Assembly: GCF_016909575.1 (NCBI RefSeq)
Contig: NZ_JAFBGA010000006.1
Location: 310,001-374,000 of the forward strand
Direction of reading: 5' to 3'
Source of the DNA: Streptomyces sp. HB132
GTDB taxonomy: Bacteria > Actinomycetota > Actinomycetes > Streptomycetales > Streptomycetaceae
Length of the DNA stretch: 64,000 bases
Shown: piece by piece, positions 1 through 8,200 of the stretch
Layout of the letters: each line of letters starts with the position of its first letter
How positions within the stretch are numbered: position 1 is the first letter of the stretch
Made by a program: the position numbers and the translations under genes
Notes under the pieces: generated by a model
Database searches by the model: none
What the model was told of the DNA's origin: nothing
The model's input: only the letters and a program-made list of their open reading frames with translations

Positions 1-431
1 GAGTCGGGAGCGATACGGGCGCGTTCCAGCGCCTCCCACGACACCTCCAGCAGCAGACGCTGCTGGGGGTCCATCGTGACGGCCTCCCGCGGGCTGATGC
101 CGAAGAAGTCCGGCTCGAACCCCGCGGCGTCGCGCAGGAAGCCGCCGCGCGTGGAGTACGTCTTCCCCGTGGCGTCCGGGTCCGGGTCGTACAGTGCGTC
201 GACGTCCCAGCCGCGGTCCCCGGGGAAGTCCCCGATGGCGTCGGTGCCCTCGTGGACCAGCTGCCAGAACTCCTCGGGGGTGGTGACCCCTCCGGGGAAG
301 CGGCAGCTCATTCCGACGATGGCGATGGGTTCCCGGTCCTGGGTCTCCACCTCGCGCAGCCGCTGACGGGTCTGGTGCAGATCGGCGGAGACCCGCTTGA
401 GGTAGGAGAGCAGCTTTTCGTCGTTGGTCAT
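1..431 (-). CDS. Type I PKS, N-terminal fragment (docking domain and start of KS)
   Basis: The gene starts at an ATG at 431 and runs off the left edge, so only about 143 residues are visible. Residues 1-30 form a charged, helical N-terminal docking segment (begins MTNDEKLLSYLKRV), the type that pairs with the C-terminal docking domain of the previous PKS protein. The ketosynthase domain follows, opening with EPIAIVGMSCRFPGG and continuing through a DFFGISPREA motif. The KS cysteine lies outside the window. It is 67 bp downstream of the preceding PKS gene on the same strand with no visible promoter, so it is probably co-transcribed. It should be the next extension protein after the KS-AT-KR-ACP protein if gene order follows use. 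Module content and any thioesterase cannot be judged. Confidence 0.93.
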   Translation of the reverse strand, partial: MTNDEKLLSYLKRVSADLHQTRQRLREVETQDREPIAIVGMSCRFPGGVTTPEEFWQLVHEGTDAIGDFPGDRGWDVDALYDPDPDATGKTYSTRGGFLRDAAGFEPDFFGISPREAVTMDPQQRLLLEVSWEALERARIAPD

Positions 432-498
432 CGGGTGTCGCCACTCCTGTGCGAAGAGGTGGGCTGCGGGTGGGCCGTCGTGTCGTGGGAGTGCCGGG

Positions 499-3400
499 TC
501 ACGCCGAGCCGAGTTCTTTGTCGATGAACGCGAAGACGTCGTCGGCGGAGGCCTCTTCGAGACGGCCGGTGACGGCTGCCGCGTCCTGGCCGAGGGTCTT
601 GTCCAGGTCCTTGAGCAGGGTCTGCAGCCGGGTGGTGACCCTGCTCTGCTCCAGGTCCTCGGCGGTGAGGTCGCCGAGCCGGGCGGCGACCCGTTCGAGC
701 TCGGCGACCACGGCGTCCACGGAGGTGTCCGCGCCGGCGAGTTCGGTGCCCAGGTACTTGGCGAGGGCGGCGGGGGTGGCGTAGTCGAAGATGAGCGTGG
801 CCGGCAGCGGCACTCCGGCGGCGCCACTGATCCGGTTGCGCAGGTCGACCGAGGTGAGCGAGTCGAAGCCGAGGTCGCGGAACGCGGTGGTCGGTTCGAC
901 CGCTCCGGCGTCGCCGTATCCGAGGACGGCGGCGGCCTGGCCGCAGACCAGGTCGTACAGGGCGCGCTCGCGTTCCCCTCCGGTGAGTCCCGCGAGCTTC
1001 TCCGCGAAACCGTCGGCCGGGTTCGCGCCGTCCGGGCCGCTCGTGGTGCGGCGGGCCTCGGGCAGGGCGGACAGCAGCGGGCTGGGACGGGTCGAGGTGA
1101 ACGCGGGGGCGAACACCGACCAGTCGACGTCGGCGACGGTGACGGTGGTGTCACCGCCGTCCAGGGCGCGGCGCAGCGCGGTGAGGGCGGTGTCCGGGTC
1201 GAGCAGGGACATGCCCATCGCCCGGGCCGAGGCGCGTACCGCGCCGTGGGCCGCCATGCCGTCGCCGCCCCAGGGGCCCCAGGCCACGGAGGTGGCGGGC
1301 AGACCCGCCGCGTGACGGTGCTCGGCCAGGGCGTCCAGGTAGGCGTTGGCGGCGGCGTAGTTGGCCTGGCCGGCGCCGCCGACGGTGGCGGTCAGGGAGG
1401 AGAACAGCACGAACGCCGACAGGTCGAGCCCGGCGGTCAGTTCGTGCAGGTGGAGGGCCGCGTCCGCCTTGGGTCCGAGGACGCGGGCGAACCGGTCGGC
1501 GTCCAGGGAGTCCAGGACGCCGTCGTCGAGGGCGCCGGCCAGGTGCACGACGGCCGTCAGGGGGTGCCGTGCCGGTACGGAGTCCAGCAGGCCGGCCAGT
1601 GCGGACCGGTCGCTCACGTCGCATGCGGTCAGGGTGACGCCGGTACCGGTGGCGGTGAGTTCACGGACCAGGTCGTCGGCGCCGGGGGCGTCGGCGCCCC
1701 GGCGGGAGGTGAGCAGCAGGTGTTCGGCGCCCTCGGCGGCGAGCCGACGGGCGACGACGGCACCCACCGCGCCGGTGGCGCCGGTGACCAGCACGGTGCC
1801 GGACGGCTTCCAGGGGGCGCCCGCGCGTGCGGGGGCGTGCTCCAGCCGGCGTCCGTGGGCGCCGGACTCACGGATCACGACCTGGTCCTCGCCGCCGGCG
1901 TCGCCGAGAAGCGCGGCCAGGCGGGCCACGGTCCGCGGACCGGCCTCGGCGGGCAGGTCGACGAGGCCGCCCCACCGGTCGGGGTGCTCCAGGGCGGCGA
2001 CCCGGCCGAGGCCCCACAGTGCGGCCTGGGCGAAGCCGGTGACGGTGGCGCCGGCTCCGTGGGCGACGGCGTCCCGGGTGGCGCACCACAGCGGGGCGGC
2101 GGCGCCGGTGTCACCGAGTGCCTGGACGAGTGCGGCGAGGGCGGCCGGCGGCGTCGCCGGGGCGGGCAGGAACAGGATGCCGTCGGTCGAGGTCCGGCCG
2201 GTGAGCGCGTCGGCAAGTGCGGCACGGTCGGCGGTGTCCGGCACAGTCAGGATGTCGACGTCCAGCCCGTTGCCTGCCAGGCCCTCCGTCACCGCGCGGG
2301 TCCACGGGTCGTCGGCGGTGGACGCGGGGACGACGGCCAGCCAGGTCCCGCCGAGCGCCGGGGTGGCGGGAGGCGCCAGCGGTGCCCAGGTGACGCGGTG
2401 GCGGAGCCCGTCCGCCGCGGCGTGCGCCTGTCGCCGGCCGTGCCAGGTGGCGAGGGCCGGTACGACGGCGGCGACGGAACTCTCGTCGTCGAGACCGAGG
2501 GTGGCGGCGACGGCACTCACGTCCTGCTCGCGCACCAGGTCCCAGAACGGGTCACCTGCGTCGCCGCCGGAGGCGGCCTGGCGCTCGGCCTGCAGGATGG
2601 GGGCGTCCTCCCAGTGCCGGTCCCGCCGGAACGGGTAGGTGGGCAGGTCGACGGTGCGGCCGCCGGTGAAGACCGTCCGCCAGTCGGGGCCGGTGCCGGT
2701 GAGGTGGAGTCGGCAGAGGGCGTCGACGAGGGCGGTGTCCTCGGCACGGTCGCGCCGCTGGGTGCCGATGGCGTCGGGGACCACGTCCTGCGCCATGGTG
2801 CTGAGCACCGAGTCCGGGCCGATCTCCAGGAAGCGGGTGGCGCCCTCGGCGGCGAGCGTGGTGGCACCGTCGTGGAAGCGGACGGCCTCGCGGACGTGCC
2901 GTACCCAGTAGTCGGGGTCGGTCAGGTCGTCGGCGATCCGGCCGGTGACGTTGGAGACGACCGGGAGCGCGGGCTCGCGGAAGGTGAGGCCGGCCAGTAC
3001 CTCGCGGAAGGGCTCCAGCATGGGGTCCATGCGGTGCGAGTGGAAGGCGTGCGACACCTTCAGCCGGGTGCTCTTCTCGGCATGGGCCGCGACGGCGAGG
3101 ACGGCCGCCTCGTCACCGGAGACCACGACGGAGCGTGCGCCGTTGACGGCGGCGATGTCGACGCCGTCGGTGAGGAGCGCGAGGACCTCGGCCTCGGTGG
3201 CGCGCAGGGACACCATCGCGCCGCCGGCCGGCAGGTCCTGCATGAGGCGGCCCCGGGCGGCGACCAGGGTGACCGCGTCCTTCAGGTCCAGGACTCCGGC
3301 GACGTGCGCGGCGACGATCTCGCCGATGGAGTGTCCGGCGAGCAGGTCGGGGCGGACGCCCCAGTGCTCCAGCAGCCGGTAGAGGGCGGTCTCGAAGGTG

Positions 3401-5250
3401 AACAGCGCCGCCTGGGTGTAGGCGGTGCGGTGCAGCGGCGCGTCGGCGCCGTCGGCGTCCTCGTCGAACATGACGTCGCGCAGCGGCCTGTCGAGGTGCT
3501 CGTCGAAGGCGGCGCAGATGTCGTCGAAGGCCGCGGCGAACACCGGGAAGGCGGCGTGCAGGGTGCGGCCCATGCCGGGGCGCTGGGAGCCCTGGCCGGA
3601 GAACAGCACGGCGAGGCGGCCGGGTTCGGGGGCCACGACGGGCGCCCGGGTGCCGTCGGCGACCTCACGCAGGGCGGCCAGCAGTTCGTCACGGTCGCGT
3701 CCGGTGACGGCGGCGCGGTGGGTGAACAGGGAGCGGGTGGTGGCCAGCGAGTGTCCGACGTCGTACGGGTCGAGGTCGCCTGCGGCAGCCAGCAGCCGTT
3801 CCGCCTGCCGCCGTACGGCGTCGGCGCCCTTGCCGGAGAGCAGCCACGGCACGACGGGCAGCTCGGTGCGGTGGGGGTTACTCTCGTCGGCCCCCGTGGG
3901 CGGGGCCTCCTCCAGGACGGTGTGCGCGTTGGTCCCGGAGATGCCGAACGACGAGATGCCGGCGCGGCGCGGTCGGCCGTCGCCGCCCCAGGGACGGGGC
4001 TCGGTGAGCAGTTCGACGTCGCCCGCGCTCCAGTCGACGGCGGTGGTGGGCGTGCCGACGTGCAGGGTCCTGGGGAGGGTGCCGTGGCGCATCGCCATGA
4101 CCATCTTGATGACGGCGCCCACTCCGGCGGCGGCCTGGGCGTGGCCCATGTTGGACTTGATGGAGCCCAGCCACAGCGGCAGGCCCTCGGGGCGGTCCTG
4201 CCCGTACGCGGCGATGACGGCCTGGGCCTCGATGGGGTCACCGAGGGTGGTGCCGGTGCCGTGGGCCTCCACCGCGTCGATGTGGTGCGGGGCCAGTTGG
4301 GCGTCGGCGAGCGCCTGCTGGATGACACGGACCTGGGCCGGTCCGCTGGGCGCGGTCAGGCCGTTGGAGGCACCGTCCTGGTTGACGGCGCTGCCGCGCA
4401 CGACGGCGAGCACCCTGTGGCCGTTGCGGCGGGCGTCGGACAGCCGCTCGACGAGGAGCATGCCCGCGCCCTCGGCCCAGGCGGCGCCGGCGGCGTCGTC
4501 GGAGAAGGAGTGGCAGCGGCCGTCGGGCGAGAGGGCGCGGCGCTCGCTGAACTCGACGAACATCTCGGGGCTGGCCATGAGGGCGGCCCCGCCCGCCAGG
4601 GCGAGGGAACACTCCCCCTTGCGCAGCGACTGGATCGCCGAGTGGAGGGCGACCAGGGAGGAGGAGCAGGCGGTGTCCATGGTGACCGCCGGGCCCTCGA
4701 GTCCAAGGGTGTAGGCGATCCGGCCGGAGACGATGCTGCCGGAGATGGTGCCGCCGAGGTAGTCGTGGTGCATCAGACCGACGAAGACACCGGTCTGCGT
4801 GCCCTTCACGGCCGTGGGGTCGATGCCGGCACGTTCGAAGGCCTCCCAGGTGACCTCCAGCAGCATGCGCTGCTGGGGGTCCGTGCCGGGCGCGTCCTTG
4901 GGGCTGATGCCGAAGAAGGCGGGGTCGCACTCGGCGGCGTCGTGGAGGAATCCGCCGTGGCGCACGTAGGTCTTGCCGGGGGCCCCGGGCTCGGGGTCGT
5001 AGAGGGCGTCGACGTCCCAGCCGCGGTCGGTGGGGAAGTCGGAGACGACGTCGACGCCTTCGTCGACGATGCGCCACAGGTCCTCGGGGGTGCGTATCCC
5101 TCCGGGGTAGCGGCAGCCCATACCGATGATGGCGACGGGCTCGTGGTCCTGCTCCTCCAGTTCCCTCACGCGGCGCCGGCTGCGCTCCAGCTCGGTCGTG
5201 GCCCGCTTCAGGTAGTCGCGGAGCTTTTCGGCCGTTGCCGGGTCTTCCAT
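499..5250 (-). CDS. Type I PKS, one module: KS-AT(malonyl)-KR-ACP
   Basis: One extension module of 1583 residues that adds a malonyl unit and reduces the beta-keto to a hydroxyl. An N-terminal coiled-coil docking segment (about 1-35) precedes the KS, whose Cys is near residue 195 in DTACSSSL, with EAHGTGT and KSNMGHAQ histidine motifs. The AT serine is near 641 (GHSIGE) and the HAFH specificity motif indicates malonyl-CoA. A short AT-KR linker with no HxxxGxxxxP motif shows there is no DH. The KR (GATGAVG cofactor motif, Tyr near 1297) carries an LDD motif, the B-type stereochemistry mark. The ACP serine is near 1463 (GFDSL). The chosen ATG at 5250 overlaps the upstream stop as TGATG, so translation is likely coupled; a GTG one codon upstream is possible. 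Confidence 0.95.
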   Translation of the reverse strand: MEDPATAEKLRDYLKRATTELERSRRRVRELEEQDHEPVAIIGMGCRYPGGIRTPEDLWRIVDEGVDVVSDFPTDRGWDVDALYDPEPGAPGKTYVRHGGFLHDAAECDPAFFGISPKDAPGTDPQQRMLLEVTWEAFERAGIDPTAVKGTQTGVFVGLMHHDYLGGTISGSIVSGRIAYTLGLEGPAVTMDTACSSSLVALHSAIQSLRKGECSLALAGGAALMASPEMFVEFSERRALSPDGRCHSFSDDAAGAAWAEGAGMLLVERLSDARRNGHRVLAVVRGSAVNQDGASNGLTAPSGPAQVRVIQQALADAQLAPHHIDAVEAHGTGTTLGDPIEAQAVIAAYGQDRPEGLPLWLGSIKSNMGHAQAAAGVGAVIKMVMAMRHGTLPRTLHVGTPTTAVDWSAGDVELLTEPRPWGGDGRPRRAGISSFGISGTNAHTVLEEAPPTGADESNPHRTELPVVPWLLSGKGADAVRRQAERLLAAAGDLDPYDVGHSLATTRSLFTHRAAVTGRDRDELLAALREVADGTRAPVVAPEPGRLAVLFSGQGSQRPGMGRTLHAAFPVFAAAFDDICAAFDEHLDRPLRDVMFDEDADGADAPLHRTAYTQAALFTFETALYRLLEHWGVRPDLLAGHSIGEIVAAHVAGVLDLKDAVTLVAARGRLMQDLPAGGAMVSLRATEAEVLALLTDGVDIAAVNGARSVVVSGDEAAVLAVAAHAEKSTRLKVSHAFHSHRMDPMLEPFREVLAGLTFREPALPVVSNVTGRIADDLTDPDYWVRHVREAVRFHDGATTLAAEGATRFLEIGPDSVLSTMAQDVVPDAIGTQRRDRAEDTALVDALCRLHLTGTGPDWRTVFTGGRTVDLPTYPFRRDRHWEDAPILQAERQAASGGDAGDPFWDLVREQDVSAVAATLGLDDESSVAAVVPALATWHGRRQAHAAADGLRHRVTWAPLAPPATPALGGTWLAVVPASTADDPWTRAVTEGLAGNGLDVDILTVPDTADRAALADALTGRTSTDGILFLPAPATPPAALAALVQALGDTGAAAPLWCATRDAVAHGAGATVTGFAQAALWGLGRVAALEHPDRWGGLVDLPAEAGPRTVARLAALLGDAGGEDQVVIRESGAHGRRLEHAPARAGAPWKPSGTVLVTGATGAVGAVVARRLAAEGAEHLLLTSRRGADAPGADDLVRELTATGTGVTLTACDVSDRSALAGLLDSVPARHPLTAVVHLAGALDDGVLDSLDADRFARVLGPKADAALHLHELTAGLDLSAFVLFSSLTATVGGAGQANYAAANAYLDALAEHRHAAGLPATSVAWGPWGGDGMAAHGAVRASARAMGMSLLDPDTALTALRRALDGGDTTVTVADVDWSVFAPAFTSTRPSPLLSALPEARRTTSGPDGANPADGFAEKLAGLTGGERERALYDLVCGQAAAVLGYGDAGAVEPTTAFRDLGFDSLTSVDLRNRISGAAGVPLPATLIFDYATPAALAKYLGTELAGADTSVDAVVAELERVAARLGDLTAEDLEQSRVTTRLQTLLKDLDKTLGQDAAAVTGRLEEASADDVFAFIDKELGSA

Positions 5251-8200
5251 CACAGGGCTCCCAGTTCGTTGTCGATCGTCGCGAAGAGTTCCGCGTCGCT
5301 GGCCTCACCGAAGTCCTGCGCCGGCGGGGGCGCGGCGTCGCCGCCGCCGCGGGCGTCCTGCCAGCCGCGCAGGAGGGCTTCGAGGCGTGCGGTGACGCGG
5401 GTGTGGCTGCCGTCCTCGTCGGGCAGGCCGAGCAGCACGGCCTCCAGCCGGTCCACGTCGGCCAGGGCGGTCCGGGCGAGGTCGGCTGGTCCCGGGACCA
5501 GTTCGGTCTTGAGGTGGGCGGCGAGTGTGCGGGGCGAGGGCTGGTCGAAGACGAGCGTGGCCGGGAGGGTGAGCCCGGTGGCGCCCGCGAGGAGGTTGCG
5601 CAGTTCGACGGCGGCGAGCGAGTCGAAGCCCATCTCCTGGAAGGCGCGTCCGGGGTCCACCGACTGCGGTGAGGGGTGCCCGAGCACGCCGGCGACATGG
5701 GTGCGGACCAGATCCAGCAGGGCGCGGTCGCGTTCGGTGTCGGGCAGGCCGGCGAGCCGCTCGCGCCAGGAGGCGGACGAGATGCCCTCGGCGTTCCCGG
5801 CCCCGGCCTCGCGTGCCGCGGGGCGGACGAGTCCGCGCAGCAGCGCGGGTACGCCGTCGGGCCGGGCCCGTACAGCGGCGCCGTCCAGCCGGACGGGGAC
5901 CACGAGGGCGTCCTCGGCGCCGAGGGCGGCGTCGAACATGCGCAGTCCCTGGGCGGGGGCCAGGGGCGGCAGGCCGAGACGGCGCAGCCGCTCCAGGTCG
6001 GCCGCCTCGATGCCGGCGCTCATGCCGCCGCCCGATGCCCAAAGGCCGTAGGCCAGGGAGACGGCGGGCAGTCCGAGCGAGCGGCGGTGTGCGGCGAGAC
6101 CGTCGAGGAAGGTGTTGGCCGCCGCGTAGTTGGCCTGGCCGCCGCCGACGAGCAGGCCCGCGGTGGAGGACAGCAGGACGAACGCGGACAGGTCCGACTC
6201 CCGGGTCAGGTCGTGCAGGTGCCAGGCGGCGTCCACCTTGGGCCGCAGGACCCGTTCGACACGGTCCGCGTCGAGGGTGGCCAGGACGCCGTTGTCGACG
6301 ACACCGGCGGCGTGCACCACGGCGCGGACCGGGTGCCGTCCGAGCAGCGCGGCGAGGTCGGCGCGGTCCGCGACGTCGCACCGGGCGAGGGTGACCTCGG
6401 CGCCGAGCGTGGCGAGTTCGTCCCTGAGGTCGGTCGCGCCGGGGGCGTCCGCGCCGCGCCGGCCGACCAGCAGCAGACGCCTCACGCCGTGCTCGGTGAC
6501 CAGGTGACGGGCGATCAGGGCGCCCAGGCCGCCGGTGCCGCCGGTGACCAGGACCGTGCCGTCCGGGTCCCAGACGTGGGGGCCGCCGGGCTTGGCGCGG
6601 GCCAGGCGCGGGACGCGCACCTCGCCGTCGCGCACCGCGGTCTCCGGCTCGCCGGAGGCCAGCGCCGTGGCGAGGGCCGTGTCCGCGGCGGCGCTGCCGT
6701 CGGTGCCGATCAGCAGGAAGCGCCCGGGGTTCTCGGCCGCCGCGGCGCGCACCAGCCCGAACAGCGGGGCGTGCGCCAGGTGGTCGCCCCTCAGCAGCAC
6801 GGCGAGCCGGCGGCCGGTGAAGTGTTCGTCGTCGAGCCAGAGCCGCAGGGTGTCCAGGGTGGTGCCCACCAGGTCGCGTGTCCGCTCCGGCAGGCCGACG
6901 CCGGTTTCGGGGTCGGCGGCCACGGCCAGGACGACCGTGCCGGGCACGTCGCCGGCGTCCGCCAGTGCGGCGAGGTCGCGGTACCGGGGTGCGTCGAGGC
7001 CTGCGTCGGCACCGCACACGGCCAGGTCGGACAGGTCCGGTCGCGCGGCGCCGGGGGCCGGGACGAGGTCGACCCGGTACAGGGGGTCGTCGGCGTCCGC
7101 GGAGAGCTGCTCGGCTGTGACCGGACGGGCCACGAGGCCGCGGACGGTGGCGACGGGTGCGCCGTCCCCGTCGGCCAGGTCGAGGCGTACGGCGTCGTTG
7201 CCCGCCGGGGACAGGCGCAGACGCAGGCGGTCGGTACCGGCCCGGTGCAGGGTGACGCCGCTCCAGGCGAACGGCAGCACGGCCTGTCCGCCGGTCAGGT
7301 CCAGCAGGTTGACGTGCAGGGCGGCGTCCAGCAGGGCCGGGTGGAGACCGAAGGCGCCGGCGGTGGTGCGTGCTCCGTCGGGAAGGGCGGCCTCGGCGTA
7401 CAGCTCGTCGCCCCGGCGCCACATGGCGCGCAGGCCCTGGAAGACCTCTCCGTAGCCGTATCCGGTGCGGGCCAGTCGCGTGTAGAGCCCTTCCAGGTCC
7501 ACGGGTTCCGCACCGGCGGGAGGCCAGGCGGCGGGGTCGGCGTGCGGTTCCCCGTCCGGGGGCGCGGTGGTCAGGACGCCACCGGCGTTGCGGGTCCACG
7601 GGGTGTCGGGGGTGTCGGTGCGGCGTGACCAGACGGTCAGTTCGCGGCGGCCGTCCCGTTCAGCGTCGACGGCGACCTGTACGGCCACGGAGCCTTGTTC
7701 GGGCAGGGTGAGGGGGGCGTGCAGGGTGAGTTCCCCGACGTTGTCGCAGCCGGTCTGTGCAGCGGCCCGCAGCGCCATCTCGACGAAGGCGGTGCCGGGC
7801 AGCAGGACGGTGCCGTGGACGGCGTGGTCGCCGAGCCAGGGGTGGGAGGACAGGGACAGCCGTCCCGTGAGGACCGCGCCCTGGGTGTCGGGCAGTTCGG
7901 TCGCGGCGGTCAGCAGCGGATGGCCGGTGCTCTGCTGTCCGAGCCCGTCGGCGTCGCCGGTGCCGCCCGCGGCCGCCTCGAGCCACAGGCGGGTCCGCCG
8001 GAAGGCGTAGGTGGGCAGGTCGGTGCGCCGGGCATGGTGCGGGGCGTGGAACGCCTCCCAGTCGACGGGTCCCCCGGCTGCGTGCAGCCGGGCCACCGAG
8101 CTGACGAAGTCGTGCGTCTCGTCACCGTCACGGCGCATGACGGGCACGCACACGCTGTCCGGGGGGAGGCACTCGGCGGCCAGCGCGGTGAGCGCCGCGT

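Noticed and set aside
424..6051. Very long open frame on the plus strand opposite the PKS genes (others at 16,360-20,382, 20,389-25,008 and 29,145-35,750)
   Set aside because: Antisense shadows of high-GC coding DNA. No domain motifs, extreme Gly/Val/Arg/Glu composition, and no ribosome sites.
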